Assembly (NCBI GenBank): GCA_003290165.1
Contig: QNQO01000454.1
Span: 590,001-654,000, forward strand
Reading direction: 5' to 3'
From: Berberis thunbergii
Taxonomy: Eukaryota > Streptophyta > Magnoliopsida > Ranunculales > Berberidaceae
Length of the DNA: 64,000 nucleotides
Shown: in pieces, positions 55,022 through 64,000 of the stretch
Layout of the letters: every line of letters starts with the position of its first letter
How positions within the stretch are numbered: position 1 is the first letter of the stretch
Notes under the pieces: generated by a model
The model's database searches: none
Seen by the model: only the letters and a program-made list of their open reading frames with translations
Told to the model about the DNA's origin: nothing
Program-made: the position numbers and the translations under genes

Positions 55022-56843
55022 TGATGCGCTATTTTAGTAGCTCACAACTTAATACCCTACTTTGTGATTGTAGTATAGAATAAGTAGGAATCGTTCAAGA
55101 CCGGGGATTAGAGGGCTTGTCAATTAACACTAATAATAACTAAACGACAACTAACAACCTAATTAATTAAATAAAAGGGGAATGGATTTTCTAAATTAAA
55201 CTATAAATATAACTACGAAAATTACTGTAAAGATAATAAAATTAAAGGGATGGCAAAGATGAGAAATTAGTTAAGGGTTTATCTCCACACACCAAACATA
55301 TGCTTATAAAATCAATCTTCAATAATCACTTGCTAACTCGTGAGAGACAATGCTCAAGACTAACAGTGACTGTACTGCATTAATCTTATTATTTTTCCAA
55401 GTTCATTGAATTAAACTAAGCGTCGCTTTCAAACTATTCTTATCATGCTATCTAAACAGGAATCGCAAGTTAAATAACAATCTAAGATCATTAAGTTTTG
55501 TGGAAAATATGAACACTGACTAGGCAATTACAAGTATGATCAATATCTTGTTCTTGCCTAGATTTTTACTTAACCTTACCAACGTTCCTTGGTATTTACT
55601 ACTTGTGAGTACAAAATCATAACAATTAGGTGAAACTCTCCTATACTCTAGCCCCAGATCCTAGCATGCTTACTAAGTTGGCCACCTTAACAAACATACA
55701 AAGAAAAGTTCTATATAAAGCAGTTAAGCAAAACACAATCACTAATAGCAAGGAAGATTAAATTCAATTAATTTATAAAGCACATGTTCGGGGCTTCGAA
55801 TCCACCCCTAACTAAGAGGAGTTTAGCTAGACATATTAATTATGTTCAAACAGTAATCCATAATCAATAATCAAACTAAAATAATTAAAAGAGTTAAGTG
55901 ATGAAACAAAACACTGTAGCCTGATCCGTGGTGATACTGAGTAAAAATTGTGGTGCGAATAGCGCAACCTCTTCTTTCTCCTTCCACTTCGCGATCTGAC
56001 CCTTTCGCTTCGATCTGTTTCACCTCTTCTTTTCGATCTATTCTTGTGAAACAGATTGAGAGAGATAAGGGGATGACGAGGGACTAAAACGGTGGCTGGC
56101 GAGGTGGCGATGGGTGGCGACAATCAGGGACAGCGAGAGAGATTGTGGTGAGGGTTTTATCTGGCTGGTGGAGGCGATCGGCTGAGAGATGATTAGATAA
56201 TTAGGCGAGAGAGGGATGAGGCGAGATGATGGAAGTAGGGACTGTGGTTGTAAGGAGGAGGAGATGAACAGGGTCCTACGGTGGTGGTCTGCGGCTGTGG
56301 ATGAGGGCAGTGAAGATGGTTGATGATGGGTTCAGGAAGAAGAGCTTGATGGTTGTTGTGAAGGAGGACGACTGCGACTAGGGTTTGTAAGCGTGGATGA
56401 CGATGAAGAGAAGTCTGCGATGGTGGGTTAGGGCTTGTTGTGGAGGCTGTGTATGGATGGATGGATTCTGGGTGAGGGCGGCTAGGGTTTGGCGAGGAAA
56501 GCCGTGGATGGATGATGATGAAAATAAGTTTGCGATGGTGGGTTAGGGCTTGTTGTGGAGGCTGTGTATGGATGGATGGATGGTCTCTCAAAGCCAGGTA
56601 TTGTCCCTTTTTTATTCTTGTTTTCTTCTTTCTGTGATTTCCTTGTTGGTGTGGCTTCCTTGCTTGTGTGATTTCCTTTTGCAATTAGTATTCCTAAATT
56701 GCCAATTTGCTTATATTTTAAAATATTTTAATTGAGACCCTATACAAACATGACAATAGCAATTAGTACCATAATTAATAAGTAATAGCTAAAAATATAT
56801 ATAGAAATATGGTACTAAAAATAGCCTACTTATGCACCTATCA
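55022..56843 (-). repeat. 5' LTR of the Athila-like element
   Basis: Starts TGATGCGCTATTTTAG and ends GCACCTATCA on the plus strand. Pairs with 48566-50385; same internal repeated segment (TGGTGGGTTAGGGCTTGTTG near 56420 and 56538). Confidence 0.95.
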
Positions 56844-57477
56844 CTTAGCTCTTCTGTTTCTATACCTTCTCCTGATAAATAGTGAACTTTGTAACTTTTT
56901 TTTCAACATGTTTAATGAAAACTGGTTTATATTGAATATGCTATGTGTCCATTTTGTGCTCACTATCCCCATTGTGTGTTTTCCGTTTTGCCTTGTCATT
57001 TTACTTTGGCATAGGCTGGTTGGATCAATAGGAAGTTGAGTGGTTTGTCTGCTGTTGAGAGTTTGACCGTTTGCATTGCGAGTGACTCAGAGTCACTGTT
57101 GCGTAGTCACGTTCAATAGTAGGCATTTTGCGAATGGTTGAGGAGCGAGCTGTGCTGCCCAGTTTTGGCCCATTCTCAAGGTAAGCCGCTGGGAGCTCGT
57201 TTTGTCTATCTGACTGTTGGTCGCAGTTACTGACATGAGTAAACTATGGTAGTCGAGCACATGCGTTGTAATCAGAGTGTTTTTTCCAAGTCAGGTTTCA
57301 TAAGCTTGGGCTGGCATTCCATGTAGCACTCATTCGAGCGTGGCGGGACGATTTACGAGCCGACATGAACGTCCTTTGCTGGTAATAGAATGTCAACCCG
57401 TGAGAGCGTGAATACGCTGCTTGAGCTGTGATTTATCTTTGGGTCGCTGTTTCGAAAGGGAGCAACGGTCGCATGGT
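56844..57477 (+). other. end of the antisense ORF and adjoining noncoding DNA of the Tat-like element
   Basis: The first 39 bases complete the interrupted antisense ORF (stop at 56880-56882). The remainder to 57477 has no readable gene on either strand; no pol motif was found. Confidence 0.6.
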
Positions 57478-58380
57478 GAGCCATCTAGGGCTCCCACCTT
57501 TCGTACCATCTATTTCCGAGCATGGTGGACTACAGGTTTGGGGAGCAAGGATTCGGCGATCATGGTCTGTTGAAGAGCAAATGATCCTGTGGCGAGGTGT
57601 CTACATCAATTCGGGACTGACTAGTCTCCCACCTTTCAAACCATATACACCTGACGTAATGGGCTGCCAGTTTGAGACGAGGGGCTTCGGCGACCAAGCT
57701 GAAGAGCAGTGGTCCCGTGGCGAGCCATTGAAATCAGTTTGGGACTAACTAGGCTCCCACCTTTCAAACCATCTACACCCGTGCGTAGTGGGTTACAAGT
57801 TTGAGACGAGGGGTTCGGCGACCAGGCTGAAGAGCAGTGGTCCCGTGGCGAGCCAACGAAATTAGTTTTAGGACTGACTAGGCTCCCACTTTCCAAATCA
57901 TCGAGCTACACATTTGGGAGTTTTTTGCTACCATGGTTTGTAGAAAATTAGTGATCTCGTGGCAAGCCGTCGAAATCAGTTTGGGTCTGACTTAGCTCCC
58001 ACCTTCTAAACCACCTACATCTGCACAATGGGGGTTACAAGTTCAAGGTTGGTAATTTGGCAACCATGGTCTGTAGAAGAGCAGTGGTTCCGTGGCGAGC
58101 TGTCAAAATCAATTTAGGACTGACTAAGCTCCCACCTTCTAAACCATTTATGCCCGCACAGTGGGGGCTACAAGTTCAGGGTTGGTAATTTGACGACCAT
58201 GGTCTGTAAAAGAGCGGTGGTCCCATGGCGAGCCATCAGAATCAGTTCACTAGACTCCCACCTTCCAGATCATCTATACTCGCGCAGTGGGGGCTACAAG
58301 TCTCGGCGGTCGTTGTCCGATAGGGGGCAACAGTCCCTAGCAAGTCATTGTCACCAAGCGTGACAACACTGATTAGACTC
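57478..58380. repeat. tandem repeat array, about 126-bp unit, seven imperfect copies
   Basis: GGCTCCCACCTTTCAAACCA-type starts recur near 57489, 57626, 57749, 57880, 57990, 58125 and 58254, each followed by a TACAAGTTTGAG... and GAGCAGTGGTCCCGTGGCGA section. Divergence between units is considerable. Frames running through it on either strand are repeat artefacts. Confidence 0.85.
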
Positions 58381-59226
58381 CCAAATGTTGAAGGGAGATC
58401 TCCATCATTGGAGTCTTCGAATGTTCTGATGTTTGCGCTGATGAGGCACAATGAGAATCGTTGTTATGTGTGGTCACCTGCTATGGGTGAGCACCTAGTT
58501 GTTTCGTTGAGATTCCGTGACTTCTTTTCACATTGCGGAGAAGAAGCACGGACTCCATCCCAAGGGATGAGTCTGCCATTTATGCGCTGGTGCCTTGCCA
58601 TTGCTCTAGAATGTTTAATTTAAGAGATAGCACTAGCGTTCAACTCCGGAGTGGTTGCCTCCACCACTTCTCGGTTGACCCCGTTGTATCACCTTGTGCT
58701 GGAATTCAGTATCTTGAAACGGAGAGGAATTGGACATGGTCTACTTGATTGGGCCATTGACTTATGGACGCCCCTCTCATCCTTTCAGCTGGAAGGTGCA
58801 CTCGATCTGTATCAACCTGATACTTGTCCTAAGCTCACCCGGTCAACCGGATCGAGCATGTGAGTTGGTCGTATCTAGTTGGGGCTTGTCGCGGATACCT
58901 CGGTTGCCAATTTTGTACCACCTCAGACCATATTTGAGGGTTGTGTCAGCAGGAGTTGTGTTTTTGCTCGTAGATAGCGTGCATCGAAGAGTCTTCATTA
59001 TCTACTTTGGGTATCTTTTCTCTTTCTGATGTCGGACTGTTTAAGCGAGTCTTTATTTTATGTCACATCAGATCGAATGCTCGTAGTAGGTAGTATTTGT
59101 ATTAGCATCAGGGCGCCCATTGTTACATCTTTCCAGCAATCAATAGAGTGTGTTTGCGTAATTCTTTATTTATTTTTTAAATGACTGCAAATCACATAAG
59201 TTTCTGAGAACTAAACTTTTCATTGA
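58381..59226. other. Tat-like element interior where pol would be expected; nothing readable
   Basis: Neither strand shows reverse transcriptase, RNase H or integrase motifs. Three overlapping plus-strand frames (58348-59029) have no family resemblance. Confidence 0.55.
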
Positions 59227-60171
59227 CTATGGAAAGGAAAATAAATTACTGAAATAGACTAACTGTTGGCGAAGAGAAGTCGATCCGACCCTGAAGTGAA
59301 TTCGTGTGGCCCTTGTTGGATCGTTAATACTTTCAGCGGACTGTTGAGCTTTGCTGATGTCACTGAGGCTACTAAAGAGTAAACTTTGTGTGGGAGTTAA
59401 TCTCTGCACCGACGGAATGTCATGGGGTTGTACTCCCTTCTGCATGATCTCTCCATTCTGCTGGGTTGAAGAGCAGATTGTTTTTGTTCCGCTTGATTGT
59501 TCCCCATTTCTGAAATTAGCCACCACTATTGAGATCTCGTGCGAGTTGAGTTGTGTGTCCAGAGTCGCAGGATCTGACTCCGTTTCAAATTGTGTTGTAG
59601 GATCCGGTTGGATCTGGGAACATTCTATTTGCTTTAATGCAGCATAATGGCAACCACGTGCCATAAGTTGGTTTCCACGTATCGTTCCTTCAAAGTAGTT
59701 AGCAGTGTACTTAACGCATTTGTGAAGGGTGGAGACTACTGCATTCATCTGGTGGAGCCATGGTCTTCCCAAGATAAGGTTGTAGGTAGATGGCGCGTCT
59801 ACTACAATGAAGTCTATAAACAAGACATTTCTGAGTTGTGGCTCTCCTACTACTACTACTAACCTTATCTTCCCGACTAGGAAGCATTTTTCTCTGCTGA
59901 ATTCGATCAGCAGGTAGTCTAAAGACGTTTGGTTCTCCTCTTTGAGGTCCATACGGAGCGCGTTGTAGAACAGGATGTTGAGTGAGCTCCCAATGTCCAC
60001 CAGAGCTCTTTTTACTTCCCACATTGCAATGGAGACTGAGATGACTAGGGCGTCATTGTGCGGTGCGCGGACTCTTTCGAGGTCCATGACTGTAAAGGTT
60101 AAGGTGGGAATGGGGCTTTGCACCCTCGAGTAGCAAACGCATATGTCCTCATCTACAGGCTTTGTCCGCAT
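59227..60171 (-). pseudogene. protease region of the Tat-like element, truncated before reverse transcriptase
   Basis: The minus-strand frame carries LTFTVMDLERVRAPHNDALV, the retropepsin motif ALVDIGSSLNILFYNAL (DIG where DTG is usual), the flap-side region VVVVGEPQLRNVLFIDFIVV and AYNLILGRP-type NLILGRPWLHQMNAVVST, all standard for Tat-lineage protease. The final part (LRQQLVYFSNLFSFP) is the start of the segment that normally leads into reverse transcriptase, but the frame ends there. The active-site Thr to Ile change suggests an inactive enzyme. Confidence 0.87.
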
Positions 60172-60239
60172 CTCCAGTAGAGTCCGCTTGTGGGACCTGT
60201 TCGACTAGCCTTCATCCAGTTTGACCCCATGAAGGGACA

Positions 60240-61642
60240 TAGATTATGCCCGGAGTCTCATTTTCTATTTCCTTGACTGACTTCCCCCGGTCCCTGGATC
60301 ATTTTGGTCATTTTTTCAGAGCTCAGGAAATCCTTTAGCTTGCCCCTGTGGATCCTGTACTCAATCTCATACCTTAGACTCTTGCAGTCGTTGGTATCAT
60401 GGCCACCCTCCATATGGTATGAGCAATATTTGTTGTTGTCATGCTTGGAAGGGTTTCCACACTGCTTTGGGAGCCACTTTTCCAGTTTTTCATGGAATTC
60501 AGGACGACTTACATGATAGAATTCAGGGGAGTCACAGCTCTAGATCCAATGTAGTTGGATGTTTTCTCTGGCTTGCCCTGGCCAGGGTTTGACCTGTTTT
60601 CATTGCTCTTTTTCTTGCCTCTTTATTCATCCCCACGCCTCCTTCTCTCATTCCTGTTTTTAGGAGCGGAGGGTTTCTTATCTCTTTTTGTTTCCCTCTT
60701 CACAGTTTTCAACTTCTCTAAGGTGATGTACCTCTGGGCGTTTTTGTGGAGCTCTGAAATATCCCAAGGTGAGACTTTCATAAAACACTCCCTCATTCAG
60801 GCCCTCGGTAAAATCCATCACGGCTGTGTCATTGCTGCAACCATCGATGAGTGTTAGGTCATCGTTGAAGCGCATGACATACTTTCTGAGTGTCTCATTG
60901 GATATTTGTTTGAGAGAGGGTATGTAGTGTATGCCCTTTTGAAGGCACTGACTTCCTACAAAGCGCGTCAAGAACTCATTCGCCAGTGCCTTGAATGAGT
61001 CGATTGACTTTGGCGAGAGGCTATGGAACCATGTTAGTGCTAATTTTTTCAGGCTGCTGGGGAAGGTTCTCCACATTACCGATTTGGATCCTTCTTTGAG
61101 TGGCGTAGGTTGTCGAACGGGTCGGTGGTTCCGTCGTAGAATTTGATCTTTGGAGGCGTGAACTTCTTTGGAAGGGCTTTGTTCATGATACGGTCCACAA
61201 ACGGCGGAATTGAGAAAAGGTACAACACGTTTGGGTCGTGCGCCCCTCTGCGGAGGGGGTTCTGAGGGCAGAGCCTCTCCGCCCTGAGAGTCGGTTTTGC
61301 ATTAGCTATGTCGCCTCCTTTAGTCAAATGGGAACTAGCAGGGGCTTGACTCTTCTGTGCTTGCTCTATGTTGTCATTCGGAGACGGAGGCATGTGTAGC
61401 TCCTGATATCCATTAGCGGCTGGAAGGTTTTACTATATGAAAGCCTTTACTGCTTTGGCGATTTGGTGTATCTGAAATGACAACAAATCCATCCTAGGGT
61501 CTGTCGTTGTCGTGGCTGGTGCAGGGGCATGGGTCTGTTGCTCGTGTGCCATTGGCATCGCCGAGAGTGGTGGTATAGCGCCAGTTTGGGCGTTTGACGT
61601 GTCCCCTTGTTCTCCATTGTTGTGTGATCGGGTGGTCACCAT
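60240..61642 (-). pseudogene. gag region of the Tat-like element, broken by stops and frameshifts
   Basis: Minus-strand pieces in order: N-terminal MVTTRSHNNGEQGDTSNAQT (61642-61433); a middle piece with PPFVDRIMNKALPKKFTPPK and FYDGTTDPFDNLRH (61393-61076); the capsid core WRTFPSSLKKLALTWFHSLS, SFKALANEFLTRFVGSQCL and RFNDDLTLIDGCSNDTAVMD (61076-60678); and a zinc-knuckle-like CSYHMEGGHDTNDCKSLRYE near 60420-60380. These are the landmarks of Tat-type Gag. Each piece is separated by a stop or frame change. Confidence 0.87.
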
Positions 61643-61718
61643 CTCTTCATAGCCTGAGGAGAGATGATGCTAGTAAAAGGTTAAGAACTTTGTCGTTCCC
61701 ACAGACGACGTCAACCGA

Positions 61719-62388
61719 TGCAGTCATTTTTTGCTCCCTGCTTTGACTTGCTGACCTGCACAAGGAACGCACGTGAACCATGGACCACCGTGTGGTGGCT
61801 GATGACACTCCGATGCTAAAGTTAGACAGGGATCTGAGGAAAGTGTAATGATGTAAACAAGGAATTTGTAACGTACCTTAGCTTACCAACCTCATCTTTT
61901 ATTTATAGTGCATGAGTCCTAGTTCGACCAGGCCGTCAATGGAGTAGTTTAGGGAAAAAGATCTTCGTGGAGATCTTTTTCTAATTAGGAGTCATGCAGT
62001 GAAGGGAAATTTCCCTGTTAACCATGTGCTCCTAGATAAACAGGAGACAATTCTTGTTCCGAGAGTAGTCTATATGTAGAAGTCTCCATATGTGACACAT
62101 ACTCTCGAATATGCTTCCTCGTCGGAAGCAAAGAGCCGTTGTGATTGCCTATCTGAAGCTGATCCTCGAGATATTTGCCTTAACAGGGCTTACGAGTATT
62201 GATGATAGTTGTGAGACACGTGGGCCTAGCGGGCAGTAAGAATTAAGGCCCGTTTGGCGGGCTGCATTGGGTGAGCTTAAAACCTTGTGGGCCAAATAAA
62301 TGTTGGGTTGATGCTTGGGCCTATCTTTCCTTGAGATCATAATGGCACGTGTACGACGCAAAGTTGGGACCGTTTTGGTGTACAATCA
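61719..62388 (-). repeat. 5' LTR of the Tat-like element
   Basis: An unbroken LTR of about 670 bp. On the plus strand it starts TGCAGTCATTTTTTGC and ends GGTGTACAATCA. It matches the two halves of the split LTR. A TTTATTTATAG box (61898-61908) may be TATA-like by position only. The sequence between it and gag (minus: TCGTCTGTGGGAACGAC) is where the primer-binding site should be; I cannot assign the tRNA. Confidence 0.85.
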
Positions 62389-63896
62389 CATATAAGTTGG
62401 GGTCATTATTTTCACGGGGCCTCAAAGCCAAGCTTTGCTGGCTTATGTAAACTCTGGTACCATCAAACAACAAACCATATAGGATATAGCAAAGCAAACC
62501 AGTGTACCCTGCAAATCTTAGGGTGCACATAAAATCTATTTACATCATGCAGATCAATATGGACAATCATGATCCGTGGGCCATTTTTTTAAGGATTTTA
62601 TTTTTAGTTTGACACTCATTATTTTATATCTATTAGAGTTTTGCTCTCATTTTGAAAACTAAGTGAGTCTAACACTCATTTTCTTACGAAACCGTTAAGT
62701 CCACGTCATTTACTGGTCAAGTCTAATTTTTGGACCATTTTACCCTTACCTTAGGTTAAATCATAGTTAATCGAGTCTAACCCTCGTTTTTAATCCCTAA
62801 ACATTTTGTAAACTTTTTATTGCTGCTGCGACAAAAAATGGGTATGTCGATGCTCTAGAAAGATGAAATTTGTCGTCTATTGAAGATGAACCCCAAGTCT
62901 GAGTGTATTTCGTCTCGATTGAAGGGTATACAAAGGAGAGGTTGAAAAGTAAGGATCTTTAAAGTGAATGTATGTAAGAATAGAGTTCTAACTTGTCTGT
63001 TAGTCTCTCTGATTTGTCGATCATATGAGAACATATATGTTTGAGTGGAGGCTAGAAAGACAAAGACAAAGTGAGGGAGAGATGCCAAAGTAGGGATACA
63101 TGGAGTATGTTATAGTGAGATAGAGAGTGAGAGTTATCAGAGAAGTAACAAACAGAGTAATTGCACCTAAAAAATACAGAAGATGGGCTTTTGGTTTAGT
63201 TCTTTGTGTCGTGCATTTCGGTGTTTAATTCCTTGGGTTTGTTATGTCCGATTGTGAAGAAGAGGGAGTTTGAGTTGGATTGAATTGAGTTGATTCGATG
63301 ATGGAAAAAAACAGAAATTGTCTCAATGGACTCACTCATAGTCACTATGAATTGTGTGTGTGGATTAGCTTAAAAAAAAGGAATAGTCACTAACTATACA
63401 AGGATGTACAAGAGTTTTGGCCATAGGGAGTTTACCACAGCTTTTATTTGGGGTTATTTTCAATTTGGCACCCATTTTTTATACTTATTTCTTTTTTACC
63501 CCATTAATTTTTGTATCCAAATTTAGGACCCATGACCGTGAGTTCAACTACATTGACTAACAAAGTTCATCCAACCTTTCTTTAAAAAACCAACTTACCC
63601 TTAGCACATGTTTTACTAATAAAAACTTTTAATCTTCTTCCTCGCTACCTTTCTCAAACTTCCTCCATCTTTTATCCTCTATTTCGTAGCCCCACTACCA
63701 TTATCCCCCTTTTCCTCCCCTTTCTGGTCGCATCCCTGTAGCTACTATTCTCCTCCATCATCTGTTTCATAGCCTCACCGCCAGCCTTCCCTTCCTCTTC
63801 CTCATCCCACGTTTTTCCTTCTCCTCCCCCTCCTATGTTTCACAATGGGCTTCTACCCTCCCCATTTTTCCTCTTCCTCTGTTTCACACCTACAAA
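62389..63896. other. intergenic DNA to the right of the nested element
   Basis: No gene, RNA gene or element terminus recognised. 63600-63890 is strongly pyrimidine-rich (TTCCTCTTCC-type) on the plus strand. Confidence 0.5.
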
Positions 63897-64000
63897 GGAA
63901 TTGATGAGAAAGTTTGTACAAAGTGTTTTGGTTCGAGGAATTGATGAGAAAGTTTGTAAATATTGGTTGTTAGTTGTTACACATAGAGTTTTGGTTCAAG
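63897..64000 (+). repeat. start of a 40-bp tandem repeat at the window edge
   Basis: GGAATTGATGAGAAAGTTTG occurs at 63897 and 63937 (period 40), and GTGTTTTGGTTCGAG near 63923 recurs as GAGTTTTGGTTCAAG at the last bases. The array continues beyond the window. Confidence 0.7.

Larger units (their letters stand above)
48566..56843 (-). mobile_element. Athila-like Ty3/gypsy element, 8278 bp, complete but pol-deleted
   Basis: Two LTRs (48566-50385, 1820 bp; 55022-56843, 1822 bp) begin TG and end CA and are flanked by the perfect 5-bp duplication CTTAG (48561-48565 and 56844-56848). The minus-strand order is 5' LTR, primer-binding site, gag, protease, C-terminal integrase remnant, long noncoding region, 3' LTR. 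Reverse transcriptase, RNase H and the integrase core are absent. The LTRs differ by scattered substitutions (about 9 in the first 100 bp), so this is not a very recent insertion. Confidence 0.95.
26401..62388 (-). mobile_element. Tat-like Ty3/gypsy element, about 9 kb originally, expanded to 36 kb by insertions
   Basis: On the minus strand the order is 5' LTR (62388-61719), gag (about 61642-60240), protease (60171-59227), tandem repeats (58380-57478), then on the opposite strand an extra ORF (46159 to 56882, interrupted), and the 3' LTR (45895-45429 plus 26595-26401). Reverse transcriptase, RNase H and integrase are missing: the protease frame stops just where the segment leading into reverse transcriptase begins. 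The two LTRs are about 670 and 662 bp once the insertion in the 3' LTR is removed. I could not find a convincing target-site duplication (ATTGA on the left, CATAT on the right). Antisense extra ORFs and tandem repeats in the 3' part are known features of the Tat lineage. Confidence 0.82.

Noticed and set aside
57428..57896. Opposed frames of 106 and 86 codons
   Set aside because: Artefacts of the 126-bp tandem repeat; repeated motifs appear in each unit.
26401..62393. A target-site duplication for the Tat-like element
   Set aside because: ATTGA before 26401 and CATAT after 62388 do not match, and shifting the ends by a few bases gave no better pair, so none is claimed.
1..64000. CRISPR arrays, bacterial operons, rRNA or tRNA genes
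   Set aside because: No regularly spaced direct repeats with unique spacers, no prokaryotic features, and no cloverleaf or rRNA-like sequence noticed by eye; the tandem repeats present are minisatellites or transposon arrays.

Overview
The window is plant nuclear DNA, almost certainly from a flowering plant. It has GT-AG introns, a cytosolic phosphoglycerate kinase gene with plant-type sequence, gene fragments from plant-specific families (ERECTA, AKR2, MOR1), and plant LTR-retrotransposon, CACTA, Helitron, hAT and Harbinger-type elements. I see one complete host gene (PGK, 21543-24939) and one decayed host-gene copy (TIM22, 9720-10556). Nearly everything else is transposon sequence, much of it nested.

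Left third (1-15.2 kb): the 3' part of a Ty1/copia element, readable except for two in-frame stops (1-4017); a much older copia ruin (5.2-8.1 kb) whose 3' end holds two fold-back structures; a TIM22-like pseudogene that has lost its start codon and one exon; an inverted second copy of one exon of it at 14.2-14.4 kb; an LTR-like repeat at 11.2-11.8 kb that recurs at 34.6-35.1 kb; and 750 bp of ACC/CCA-rich low-complexity DNA.

Middle (15.3-26.4 kb): three Helitron-family units lie head to tail on the minus strand (15320-15637 partial, 15638-16789, 16790-20860), each junction reading CTAG|TC. The middle one carries a Harbinger-type MITE, and the largest carries a 1.67-kb tandem duplication. The Helitron array ends about 680 bp before the PGK start codon. 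A 571-bp hAT-type MITE with a perfect 8-bp target duplication sits 68 bp before that start codon. PGK has six exons and encodes 401 residues with no transit peptide.

Right part (26401-62388): one about 9-kb Tat-like Ty3/gypsy element on the minus strand has been expanded to 36 kb by nested insertions. Its 3' LTR is split (26401-26595 and 45429-45895, about 662 bp together against 670 bp for the other LTR) by an 18.8-kb insertion. That insertion is a 2.4-kb TG...CA sequence (probable solo LTR) holding CACTA element A (28894-45327, duplication AAC), which holds CACTA element B (35624-45279, duplication TAC). Both CACTAs are Pack-type: they have no visible transposase and carry spliced-gene fragments, all on the plus strand. 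A carries pieces resembling UDP-xylose transporter, UBX, SNF2 helicase and ERECTA genes; B carries pieces of AKR2, MOR1 and VPS54 genes. A second, Athila-like LTR element (48566-56843, duplication CTTAG) interrupts an antisense extra ORF of the Tat-like element. Both gypsy elements keep gag and protease but lack reverse transcriptase, so both must be mobilised in trans if at all.

The strongest unusual signals are the head-to-tail Helitron array, the CACTA-in-CACTA multi-gene capture with a phase-compatible AKR2-MOR1 exon order, and the two pol-deleted gypsy elements, one carrying an antisense ORF.
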